Shown here one piece after another: positions 1 through 6,628 of a DNA stretch of 8,900 bases. The translations under genes and the position numbers were made by a program. The DNA is from an uncultured bacterium (lineage in GTDB: Bacteria; Patescibacteriota; Minisyncoccia; Phycocordibacterales; CAIJYI01): contig CALMXW010000014.1 of NCBI GenBank assembly GCA_937871115.1, positions 1 to 8,900 on the forward strand. The letters run 5' to 3'. The notes under the pieces were generated by a model. The model searched no databases. It was not told the DNA's origin and was given only the letters and a program-made list of their open reading frames with translations. Position 1 is the stretch's first letter. Every line of letters begins with the position of its first letter.

Positions 1-820
1 CTAACGTACCGCAGTCAGTAGAAGCAAGCGTATAAGTAGTTCCAGATTGAGTAGTAACAGTACCTACAACTGAGCCAAATGTTTGAGTAGCCGTCCAAGT
101 TTGAGCTGCATCAATCCCCGCTAATGTATGAGTGCCAGAAGGTAAGGTAGAGTTAGTTCCAGCAGTTGAAGTTATGGTAGTAGAGAATGCACCAGCAAAA
201 GTAGTATTTGCGGCTAGAGTTAATGTATTGGAGCCATTATTAACGCCAGTCCCGCCATAAGTAGCGCCAACTACGGTACCTTGCCAAGTACCTGTGCCAA
301 TGGTTCCAACCGATGTTAGAGAAGATAAGGTAGTTACTGCGCTATTAACTAAAGTGCCAGATGTGGGTAAGGTGACGCTAGTAGAAGCAGTAGAAGTAAA
401 TGTTACAGGGAACGCACCTGATGTTGTTAAATTACCGCCTAATGTAATAGTGCTAGCACCATTGTTTACTCCTGTTCCACCATACGTTCCACCAATAACA
501 CTACCATTCCAAGTACCAGACGCTATTGTACCAGTTGACGTAATATTACCTTGTACCGCGCTAGGTAACGTAGACGAAATAGATGGAGCACCCCCTCCAC
601 TAGTTATTAACACACCGTTATTTGCCGTAGCCAAACCAGAAACAACGGTACCAGTAGCAGCATAATATGCCAATTGATTAATAGTTCCAGAAGATACTGT
701 ATCTTCTAATCCTCCTTCCAGTAATGCTGACGTTACTGCTATTGCTCAGGCTTTTATTTCTAAGCCTATCGGTGTAGCTGCGTATGAATCCCGAAAATAT
801 TTCTCTCTCAAAGCACTCAT
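1..820 (-). CDS. Phage tail-fibre-like repeat protein, partial at left edge, interrupted by an in-frame TGA
   Basis: Read on the minus strand from the ATG at 820-818. The frame gives a short helical N-terminus (starts MSALREKYFRD), one TGA at 746-748, then a long stop-free stretch rich in Gly, Thr, Ser and Asn to the window edge. The low-complexity part holds GTWNG and GTWQG, each followed by a YGGTGVNNG block, in two copies about 75 residues apart. This style is known from phage tail fibres and from tail-fibre-domain surface proteins. There is a possible ribosome site (GAGG at 836-833) 12 nt before the ATG and an in-frame TAG just upstream. No Met occurs after the TGA, so there is no obvious restart. 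Codon choice (many ACT, GGT, GTA) differs from the rest of the window. It could be a prophage remnant, a native surface protein or part of a chimeric contig. Family style is confident; an intact gene is not. Confidence 0.72.
284..520 (-). repeat. Two-copy ~225-bp coding repeat in the tail-fibre-like gene
   Basis: The two GTW(N/Q)G(S/T)V-(I/V)G(G/A)TYGGTGVNNG blocks recur 225 bp (75 codons) apart. The shared plus-strand string ccaagtacc begins at 509 and at 284. Each block is followed by a ~55-residue Thr/Ser-rich stretch ending near TLP(T)SGT. The copies match at protein level but have drifted in DNA, so this is an old domain duplication typical of trimeric beta-helical fibres rather than a recent repeat. 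Confidence 0.7.
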
Positions 821-866
821 ATTTTTATCTTTCCTCTACTCCTCTCTCATCGCACTTCTTGGAGCA

Positions 867-1100
867 TTGATATCAAACGCTGTGCCGCCAAAGAGCGAAG
901 GAATTCTTCTTCCCGCGAAAACTTATAACTTTGTCCATGATATTCAATATATGGAAAAAGGACAGAATGGAAGCTTTCTTTATAAAACCTACTTCGCTGA
1001 TCACATATCGCTCTTCGAATATTTCGTGATAATCTACACCATCATTGTCCTTGTTAGCATCATTGTTCTTCTGGCTTCACACGAAAAAAATAATGAATAG
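867..1100 (+). CDS. Small membrane protein, probably truncated or misjoined at its 5' end
   Basis: The frame is open from 678 to the TAG at 1098-1100, but the only ATG, GTG or TTG start is TTG at 867, giving 77 aa. Starting there would discard a good hydrophobic segment encoded at about 813-875 (ALIFLSFLYSSLIALLGAL), preceded by basic residues. A second TM segment lies near the C-terminus (YFVIIYTIIVLVSIIVLLAS). Between them is a ~65-residue loop. The 3' end overlaps the next gene's ATG in the string ATGAATAG, a classic coupling overlap, which supports real coding here. The upstream half overlaps the antisense tail-fibre gene. My reading is that the true N-terminus is missing or sits across a junction, so this may be the C-terminal part of a larger polytopic protein such as a glycosyltransferase. 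No family is recognised. Confidence 0.55.
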   Translation: MISNAVPPKSEGILLPAKTYNFVHDIQYMEKGQNGSFLYKTYFADHISLFEYFVIIYTIIVLVSIIVLLASHEKNNE

Positions 1101-2733
1101 CTTTACCCTAAAAAAAGAATATTTTGAATGGGCAGTACGGCTCGTACGGCGTTTTCGACCTGAAGTGTGGGTTGTTTTGATTTCTTTCAGTGCCGCAATA
1201 CTGAGCACCATCTACGCATTCTTGCATAAAACTATTGCCGTATATGGCGATGCCGAGTCACACTTAAACATTGCCAAGCGTGTAGTAGACAGCCTCACTC
1301 CTGGATTTGCTCAGCTCGGAGGTATCTGGCTTCCTCTCCCACACATTTTGCTCATGCCGTTTGTGTATTTCGATTTTCTCTGGCGAACGGGGCTTGCGGG
1401 ATCTATCGTCTCTGGTGTAGCGTTTATAATCGCTTCTTTGTATATCTACAAACTGGCAAAACTTCTCACAAAAAGTAGCAGTGCCTCTTTTCTCTCCTCG
1501 ATGGTTTTTATACTGAACCCGAATATTCTTTACCTACAATCCACCCCAATGACAGAAATGACGCTCATCGTCTTCTTCGTACTCTCCAGCTACTTCTTCA
1601 TCTCATTCCTTTTTGACGACAAAGAGCTTCTCTCTCTCATTGCGGCCGCATTCTTTGGATTTTGTGCATCGCTTTCTCGATATGACGGCTGGGCGCTCGT
1701 AGCCATGGAGGCGGGCGTGCTCTTTCTCTACTATCTCCCGATTCGATTCAACGGGCACATGCTCCGTCTAAAAGAAGAGGGGAAGAAAATTAGAGATCGA
1801 CTTGGCCTTCTCGAAGGACGGTTGATAATTTTTTGTACTCTTGGCTTCTTCGGTATCGCGCTTTGGCTCCTTTGGGGTTACCTTATTCTTGGCGACCCAC
1901 TTTACTTTACTCACAGCCAATTCTCAGCAAATTCCCAACAGCATGGTTGGCTTGCTCGCGGAGAGCTCCCTGCTTATCACAACGTTCCAGCCGCTCTTCT
2001 GTATTACTTCGCAACAAGTATGGAAAATGCGGGCGTCGTTGTCATGATTTTGGCACTCAGCGGTATGTTTCTTTTCCTCTCAAATAAAAAAATATATTAT
2101 CGTTCGTTCTTGTTTCTCATTCTTCTTGTACCATTTTTCTTCAACGTGCTTACCCTTACTCTCGGGCAATCAGTCATCTTTCTTCCCGGCGTTACCCCAA
2201 TAACTTTCGACTGGGCACTTTTTAATGTCCGCTACGGGGTGATGATGGTACCTGTCTTTGCTGTTTTTGTGGGATACCTGTTCTACAGAAGCAAAACTCT
2301 TGGGCGGTCTCTCGTCGTCGGAGGAGTCATCTTGCAAACAGCCCTTTTCTTTATTGGTTTTTCTCCAGTGCTCGCATATGACGATGGTGTTCGCGGCCTC
2401 TCTTCGCAGACAGCGAAAATGCCTGACGCACAGTTTTGGTTTGCCGCGCATTATGACTATGGAATACTCCTTACAGACGACTTTGCACGAACCATCAGCC
2501 TCATTCGTACCCCGGTAAAAATGAAAGATGTTATCTATATTGGAAATAAACCGTATTGGGACGAATCACTTGTAGAGCCTCAAAAGTATGCGCGATGGAT
2601 TATCATGCAGAGAAATGATACCCTGTGGAAAGAAATAAATGAGAAGCCAGAAGTCAACGCACGTCTGTACCAATACTTCAATAAAGTGTATACGTCAGAC
2701 GATATTCTCATCTTCCGAAGAATCGATAACTAA
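1093..2733 (+). CDS. GT-C superfamily membrane glycosyltransferase (GT39/ArnT/PMT-like)
   Basis: A 546-aa polytopic inner-membrane protein, probably transferring sugars from a lipid-phosphate donor to an acceptor on the outer face. After the first TM (residues ~24-44) comes the first external loop with YGDAESH (D53, E55), the acidic motif expected for GT-C catalysis. WLPLPHILLMPF (80-90) follows, then many TM helices, with TPMTEM (151-156) and SRYDGW (195-200) matching the usual landmarks of PMT/ArnT-like enzymes. The ~110 C-terminal residues are soluble. I chose ATG 1093 over the in-frame TTG at 1045 because it overlaps the upstream stop by 8 nt, suggesting translational coupling; no Shine-Dalgarno is visible. 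The next gene starts 8 nt after the stop, so the two are probably co-transcribed. Substrate and acceptor cannot be told from sequence. Confidence 0.85.
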   Translation: MNSFTLKKEYFEWAVRLVRRFRPEVWVVLISFSAAILSTIYAFLHKTIAVYGDAESHLNIAKRVVDSLTPGFAQLGGIWLPLPHILLMPFVYFDFLWRTGLAGSIVSGVAFIIASLYIYKLAKLLTKSSSASFLSSMVFILNPNILYLQSTPMTEMTLIVFFVLSSYFFISFLFDDKELLSLIAAAFFGFCASLSRYDGWALVAMEAGVLFLYYLPIRFNGHMLRLKEEGKKIRDRLGLLEGRLIIFCTLGFFGIALWLLWGYLILGDPLYFTHSQFSANSQQHGWLARGELPAYHNVPAALLYYFATSMENAGVVVMILALSGMFLFLSNKKIYYRSFLFLILLVPFFFNVLTLTLGQSVIFLPGVTPITFDWALFNVRYGVMMVPVFAVFVGYLFYRSKTLGRSLVVGGVILQTALFFIGFSPVLAYDDGVRGLSSQTAKMPDAQFWFAAHYDYGILLTDDFARTISLIRTPVKMKDVIYIGNKPYWDESLVEPQKYARWIIMQRNDTLWKEINEKPEVNARLYQYFNKVYTSDDILIFRRIDN

Positions 2734-2741
2734 CAGCGGTC

Positions 2742-4061
2742 ATGAAAATTATTAGCCGGCGCAAAAGAATAATCTTGGGCGTATTGCTTGGTGCGAGTAT
2801 ACCATTGCTTATTTTCTTTTTGTCTACTCGCTACATTTTGTATACTGCTCCTACGCCATACTTTCCATCTCAATACCAGCCCAAGCAAAGCATTTTCCCA
2901 GTACAATCCATAGACACCATGAAGTATTCCCGCGACATGTCGGGACAAGTTCTCGACAACCCTGTGGCATTCGACGCAATGATCGATAAGCAAATGGTAC
3001 TTATCAAAGATGCCGGGGCTACTCATGTCGCAATAGACACACCCTACGATGCAAAATTTATTCCAGTACTCACTCGTTGGGTAAACTCTGCCCGAAGACA
3101 TGGGCTTTCTGTCTGGTTTCGTGGCAATTTCTCTGGCTGGGAAGGTTGGTTCGATTATTCTTCTATCGAGCGGGCCGAACACGAGCGACTCCTCTCTCTC
3201 TTCATTCGCAATAACCCCACACTTTTTGTAAACGGTGATGTCTTCACCCCGTGTCCTGAATGTGAAAACGGTGGGGCAGGGGACCCAAGACAAACAGGGG
3301 ATAGCGATGGATACAATGGTTTCCTTGTGGAGGAGTACAAAATTTCAAATCGCGAATTCGCAAAAATAGGGAAGTCAGTGAAAGTCTACACCTCTATGAA
3401 CGGAGATATTGCCAGAGATATCATCACCCCCGATACTGCAAGGGATCTTGGGGGGAGCATTCTGATAGACCATTATGTGGGTTCTGTGAGTCGCTTTTCA
3501 TCCGACGTGGCATCTATCTCTAGAAAACAAAACGCACAAGTTGGACTTGGAGAATTTGGTGCTCCTATACCAGACCTAAATGGGAACATGACCCCACCGC
3601 AACAAGCCAGCCTTGTGAGCTCACTCTTAAATGTGCTTTACGATCAAAGTAACCATGTCCCGCTTGTAAATTATTGGGATCTTTCTGGCGGCTCTACTGC
3701 ACTCCTTAATGACGACGGTACTCCCCGGCCTGCGTACTACGCTGTGCGCAACTACTTCCGCGCGCCTTCTGTCTACGGGTCGATCACCGACTCTCTCGGT
3801 GAGCCTCTCGACGGAGTCAAAATATCGGTCGCGAGTACGAGTTACTCCACCATTACCGACAGCAGTTTCTACCAAATATTTTTCCCGACGAGCAACCGGA
3901 CTATTATCATTACAAAAGAAGGCTACAGCCCGCTCTCAATCCCATTCTCAAAAGATTTTACCCTTCCGATAAAATACAATATATCTCTCCAGCCTACGAG
4001 CCCGACAAAATGGTATGAGCTCAAGAAGTTTTATTACGACTTTGTTATGAGCCTCAGATAA
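2742..4061 (+). CDS. Membrane-anchored glycoside-hydrolase-like (TIM-barrel) protein with C-terminal carboxypeptidase-regulatory-like domain
   Basis: 439 aa. A basic N-terminus and one TM (residues ~10-29, LGVLLGASIPLLIFFL) anchor the protein with its body outside. Residues ~55-340 read like a clan GH-A barrel: alternating beta strands (HVAIDTPYD, LSVWFRGNF), SGWEGWF (131-137), and a late-strand Glu in VGLGEFGAP (E271), the position of the nucleophile in GH5-like enzymes. NGDVFTPCPECENGG (164-178) offers acid/base candidates E173 or E175. NYWDLSGG (310-317) and RPAYYAVRNYF (329-339) resemble the last barrel strand and helix. Residues ~343-418 (VYGSITDSLGEPLDGVKIS...) look like a carboxypeptidase-regulatory or Ig-like beta sandwich. 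It probably cuts or remodels a surface polysaccharide, perhaps the product of the upstream GT-C enzyme. It might be catalytically inactive; the substrate is unknown. Confidence 0.7.
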   Translation: MKIISRRKRIILGVLLGASIPLLIFFLSTRYILYTAPTPYFPSQYQPKQSIFPVQSIDTMKYSRDMSGQVLDNPVAFDAMIDKQMVLIKDAGATHVAIDTPYDAKFIPVLTRWVNSARRHGLSVWFRGNFSGWEGWFDYSSIERAEHERLLSLFIRNNPTLFVNGDVFTPCPECENGGAGDPRQTGDSDGYNGFLVEEYKISNREFAKIGKSVKVYTSMNGDIARDIITPDTARDLGGSILIDHYVGSVSRFSSDVASISRKQNAQVGLGEFGAPIPDLNGNMTPPQQASLVSSLLNVLYDQSNHVPLVNYWDLSGGSTALLNDDGTPRPAYYAVRNYFRAPSVYGSITDSLGEPLDGVKISVASTSYSTITDSSFYQIFFPTSNRTIIITKEGYSPLSIPFSKDFTLPIKYNISLQPTSPTKWYELKKFYYDFVMSLR

Positions 4062-4074
4062 CGAGGAGGCTATC

Positions 4075-4103
4075 TGGACAAAATCAGTACTTTATGTTAG
4101 GTT
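4075..4103 (+). promoter_or_regulatory. Possible promoter for the 4111 gene
   Basis: TGGACA (4075-4080, 5 of 6 matches to TTGACA) lies 17 nt before TAGGTT (4098-4103, a weak -10). TATGTT (4093-4098) is an alternative -10 but has no good -35. The ATG lies 7 nt after the -10, so a message from here would be leaderless or nearly so. No ribosome binding site lies next to the ATG. Confidence 0.4.
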
Positions 4104-4110
4104 ACCCCTT

Positions 4111-5418
4111 ATGAAGGCCGAGCTTACAAAGCACATACTCTTTGCTGTTTTCCTCATTACCCTCGCTATCGGAGGCGGGGTTTTTGCTCTGTCGGGTGGT
4201 AAAGATAAGCTTTTTGCCCTCGTCGACGCCTCTACCGTAGCCCCAGCACCAGTTGCATCCAGCACTGCCACAGCAATAGAGCCATCTCTCGAGGCAGTAG
4301 CTACGGCGACCCCAGAGAAAACTCCTCCAGTAAAAGAAAAACTTTCTGTGGTACAAGAAGTGAAAAAGTTTTTTTCCTTTCACTCTGGCGCAACAACTCC
4401 AGAAAAAAAGACGACTGCCGATGCGGTCATTTCTACAGAACAAGCAAGCCCTACAGCTAGCTCACCCACAGAAACAAGTCCAGAGCCAGCAGCGCCGAAG
4501 CTCGCACCAATCACTGCGCAGTTTGTCTATCTCGACACTCTCCTTGCTGGATGGAGAGCTGAAACTTCGTCCGCACAGGTAAATACAAAGTCACCTTTTT
4601 CTTTTAGGGGCGAACACGGTATGCAAGTTTCTTTCACCTCTTCCCAGGGAATGCTTCTTCTCAAAAATGATGCTGGCGTAGATACATACAGTGGCGGATA
4701 TGATGGGCTCATTTTTGCTATTCGCGGCGAGAAAGGGGGAGAGAAAATAACTTTGACTGCCTACGATGCAAACGGAAAACAGCTCGGATCAGTCCCGGTA
4801 ACAAAATATTTGAGTGCTCAGAAAATTACTACCGAGTATGCCCAAGCGTATGTACCTTTTCGTTCTCTCGGTGCCGAGAAAAAAGTCATAGCAGAGGTTG
4901 TGTTTCAAGGTGACGCCCCCGGTGGTATCTACCTCGATGAGGTTTCGTTTACCGCGCAGCCTTCCGTAGTGCCAGTGCATATCTCTGCCCACACGACAGC
5001 ACCCGAGGTGTACGCGGACGATATTGGGGAGGACTGGGGAATTTCTGCAAGAGATGCCGATTGGGAGTCTAAAGATGGAGTACTCGGCACGAGCTTTGCC
5101 AAAGAAAATGCGTCTCTTACCTTCCACGATAGTACTGGGATGGACACCTACACTTATCACCATTTTGTTATTATTATGAAGGGATGGGACGCACTTCCAC
5201 TCCGACTCTCTGTATATGATACAAATGGTGTAATCATTGGAAATGTTTCATTACGGGATTACCTGCATACAGAAGACGGAAAGCTCGGTGACTACCAGAC
5301 TATCTCAATCCCGCTCTTGGATCTGGGTGCCGATGGAGCAGTGCTGGGAAGTATCGTCTTCTGGAGCGATACAGAAGCAAGTAATATCTACTTTAGCGAC
5401 ATCCGATTCGCTTTTTAG
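4111..5418 (+). CDS. Membrane-anchored surface protein with two tandem carbohydrate-binding-like beta-sandwich domains
   Basis: 435 aa. A single N-terminal TM or uncleaved signal anchor (residues ~8-27) is followed by a long Ala/Thr/Pro/Ser/Glu-rich linker (~40-135) typical of surface spacers. Two copies of one ~140-residue beta-rich module come next. Copy A (137-282) opens FVYLDTLLAGW and closes GGIYLDEVSF. Copy B (299-435) opens VYADDIGEDW and closes NIYFSDIRF. Shared inner landmarks are DTYS/DTYT, LTAYDANGKQLGSV / LSVYDTNGVIIGNV, and YVPFRSLGAEKKVIAEVVF / SIPLLDLGADGAVLGSIVF. The layout resembles jelly-roll carbohydrate-binding modules (CBM11-like or galactose-binding-like), but the exact family is not recognised. 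It follows the hydrolase-like gene after a 49-nt gap and may bind the same glycan (inference). No catalytic motif was seen. Confidence 0.7.
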   Translation: MKAELTKHILFAVFLITLAIGGGVFALSGGKDKLFALVDASTVAPAPVASSTATAIEPSLEAVATATPEKTPPVKEKLSVVQEVKKFFSFHSGATTPEKKTTADAVISTEQASPTASSPTETSPEPAAPKLAPITAQFVYLDTLLAGWRAETSSAQVNTKSPFSFRGEHGMQVSFTSSQGMLLLKNDAGVDTYSGGYDGLIFAIRGEKGGEKITLTAYDANGKQLGSVPVTKYLSAQKITTEYAQAYVPFRSLGAEKKVIAEVVFQGDAPGGIYLDEVSFTAQPSVVPVHISAHTTAPEVYADDIGEDWGISARDADWESKDGVLGTSFAKENASLTFHDSTGMDTYTYHHFVIIMKGWDALPLRLSVYDTNGVIIGNVSLRDYLHTEDGKLGDYQTISIPLLDLGADGAVLGSIVFWSDTEASNIYFSDIRFAF

Positions 5419-5477
5419 CCCCGCCTTGCTTTCTTTTCCAGCCTGTAGTATTCTTTGTCCATAAATTAGAAAATATT

Positions 5478-5636
5478 ATGTCGCAAGATCACATCGCAAA
5501 GCTCGCCTGCGCCACCTGCAAGAGGGTCAACTACTTCACCACACGCAACAGAAAGCAGGTGGAAAAGAAGCTCGACCTCGCCAAGCATTGCAATTGGTGC
5601 CGCAAGCACACGAAGCACAAAGAAGTGAAGAAATAG
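5478..5636 (+). CDS. rpmG: Large ribosomal subunit protein bL33
   Basis: A 52-aa protein. It starts MSQDHIAKLACATCKRVNYF and has two zinc-binding Cys pairs, C11-x-x-C14 and C38-x-x-C41, with the C-terminal pair in HCNWCRKH followed by a Lys-rich tail. Size, basic character and the YFTTRN core fit the Cys-containing form of L33, a protein near the E site of the 50S subunit. ATG 5478 is the only sensible start. The leader is AT-rich with no Shine-Dalgarno. tRNA-Trp begins 29 nt after the stop, an arrangement known from many bacteria, where secE and nusG usually follow; here rpsB follows instead. Confidence 0.88.
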   Translation: MSQDHIAKLACATCKRVNYFTTRNRKQVEKKLDLAKHCNWCRKHTKHKEVKK

Positions 5637-5665
5637 CTCTCCCTAAAAAAACCCTCGATTTTAAA

Positions 5666-5736
5666 GGGTCTATAGTTCAGTGGTAGAATCCTGGTCTCCA
5701 AAACCAGTGACCGAGGTTCGAATCCTCGTGGACCCG
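5666..5736 (+). tRNA. trpT: tRNA-Trp (anticodon CCA)
   Basis: A complete cloverleaf. Acceptor GGGTCTA pairs with TGGACCC with one wobble, and the discriminator is G, as usual for tRNA-Trp. The anticodon stem CTGGT/ACCAG holds the loop CTCCAAA with anticodon CCA. The T arm is CGAGG-TTCGAAT-CCTCG, and the D arm GTTC/GAAT has a short loop. The 3' CCA is not encoded (CCTT follows), so a CCA-adding enzyme is needed. The anticodon reads UGG only, so it gives no support for UGA being read as Trp in this genome. Confidence 0.95.
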
Positions 5737-5753
5737 CCTTTGCCCGTACCAGC

Positions 5754-5770
5754 CCCGCGACGGCGGGTTT
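5754..5770 (+). terminator. Possible weak intrinsic terminator after tRNA-Trp
   Basis: A hairpin CCCGC (5754-5758), loop GACG, GCGGG (5763-5767) is followed by only three T. The GC-rich stem and its place between tRNA-Trp and the rpsB promoter make sense, but the short U tract makes termination uncertain. It may be a partial terminator or a 3' processing barrier for the tRNA transcript. Confidence 0.45.
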
Positions 5771-5782
5771 GATAAGCCTTAT

Positions 5783-5811
5783 TTGCATTATTACGGGTAT
5801 TTTGGTAGGAT
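5783..5811 (+). promoter_or_regulatory. Possible rpsB promoter
   Basis: TTGCAT (5783-5788) lies 17 nt before TAGGAT (5806-5811). The initiation site would fall near 5818, leaving a leader of only about 10 nt to ATG 5829 and no room for a Shine-Dalgarno or a structured S2 autoregulatory leader. Box matches are moderate. Confidence 0.4.
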
Positions 5812-5828
5812 ACACCCATTAAATACAT

Positions 5829-6563
5829 ATGAATCAGACAGACACCCAAGAAGAAACAACAAAGAAAACACAGGCAGAAAAAGCTGGTGCTTCCAGTGCT
5901 GTGCTTGATGCTATGTTTGACGGGGGCGTGCATTATGGCTACTCAAAGAGCCGTCGCCACCCTTCCATGAAGCCAGTCATCTACGGCGCAAAAAACCGCG
6001 TAGAGATTATTGATCTCGAAAAGACCGACGAATACCTCACCCGCGCTCTCGAAGCTGTCCGTGGCCTTGCTCTTGGTGGAAAGACTCTTCTTTTCGTAGG
6101 AACAAAAAACGAAGCAAAGAAAATCATCGCCGAAGTAGCTCTTTCTCTCGGAGCGCCATACGTGGCAGAGCGCTGGGTAGGGGGAACATTTACAAACTTC
6201 GAAGAGATCAAAAAGCGTGTTGCCCGCCTCAAAAGCCTTCGCGAGCAAAAAGAACACGGCGAGCTCGAAAAATATACAAAGAAAGAGCGTCTCCTTCTCC
6301 AGATGGAAGAAGATCGCCTCACCAAACTCTTTGGCGGTATTGAAAACATGACGCGCGTTCCAGATGCTCTCTTCGTGGTAGACACACGGCAGGAAGAGAT
6401 CGCTGTACAGGAGGCAAAGCGCGTACGTATCCCTGTCATCGCACTCATGAATTCTGATTGCAACCTAAAAGATGCCGACTTCCCGATTCCGGGCAACGAC
6501 GCCGGAGCATCGAGCATCCGCTTCATCGTAGACAAAGTAGCCGAAGCATACCGAAACAAATAA
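5829..6563 (+). CDS. rpsB: Small ribosomal subunit protein uS2
   Basis: 244 aa, close to the family's usual ~240. Landmarks are in order: GVHYGYSKSRRHPSMKPVIYG (begins at residue 33, family GxHxGH...), IIDLEKT (60-66), LLFVGTKNEAKKII (87-100), ERWVGGTFTNF (114-124), the coiled-coil insert with LLLQMEEDRLTKLFGGI (155-171), PDALFVVDTRQEEIAVQEA (178-196), and the C-terminal IPGNDAGASSIRFI (220-233). It sits on the head-body junction of the 30S subunit and binds late in assembly. ATG 5829 precedes an acidic, Thr/Gln-rich N-terminal extension of about 20 residues. The family His in GVHFGH is Tyr here (GVHYGY). tsf follows after 65 nt with its own apparent promoter, keeping the classic rpsB-tsf pair. 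Confidence 0.97.
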   Translation: MNQTDTQEETTKKTQAEKAGASSAVLDAMFDGGVHYGYSKSRRHPSMKPVIYGAKNRVEIIDLEKTDEYLTRALEAVRGLALGGKTLLFVGTKNEAKKIIAEVALSLGAPYVAERWVGGTFTNFEEIKKRVARLKSLREQKEHGELEKYTKKERLLLQMEEDRLTKLFGGIENMTRVPDALFVVDTRQEEIAVQEAKRVRIPVIALMNSDCNLKDADFPIPGNDAGASSIRFIVDKVAEAYRNK

Positions 6564-6590
6564 GAATACAGATTTACCCAACACTTCTAC

Positions 6591-6619
6591 TTTTCAAATA
6601 GAGGTGTTTGCGTTATGAT
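6591..6619 (+). promoter_or_regulatory. Possible tsf promoter, near-leaderless
   Basis: TTTTCA (6591-6596) lies 17 nt before TATGAT (6614-6619, 5 of 6 matches to TATAAT). The predicted start of transcription is only about 3-6 nt before ATG 6629, so the tsf message would be essentially leaderless. No Shine-Dalgarno is present. Confidence 0.5.
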
Positions 6620-6628
6620 AACCTACAT

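Noticed and set aside
284..520. CRISPR-like or tandem DNA repeat
   Set aside because: The repeat is at protein level with a 225-bp period and drifted DNA; there are no short direct repeats with spacers.
294..665. Plus-strand Val/Pro-rich open frame of 123 codons
   Set aside because: It is the antisense of the Thr/Gly-rich tail-fibre repeats; the minus strand has the recognisable protein.
2730..3293. 187-codon minus-strand open frame opposite the hydrolase-like gene
   Set aside because: Shadow of a gene with clear domain structure; composition is not protein-like.
4051..4070. Hairpin GCCTC...GAGGC at the end of the hydrolase-like gene
   Set aside because: Short stem, 10-nt loop, no following T run, and it includes the last codons; too weak for a terminator.
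5651..5669. ACCCT...AGGGT inverted repeat before tRNA-Trp
   Set aside because: The right arm is the tRNA acceptor strand, so the match is probably chance.
5531..5933. Minus-strand open frames across tRNA-Trp with GFEPRS-like text
   Set aside because: Translations of tRNA antisense give this well-known spurious protein; the region is explained by L33, tRNA-Trp and the start of rpsB.
5981..6559. 192-codon minus-strand open frame opposite rpsB
   Set aside because: Arg/Ser-rich shadow of a clear rpsB gene with no ribosome site.
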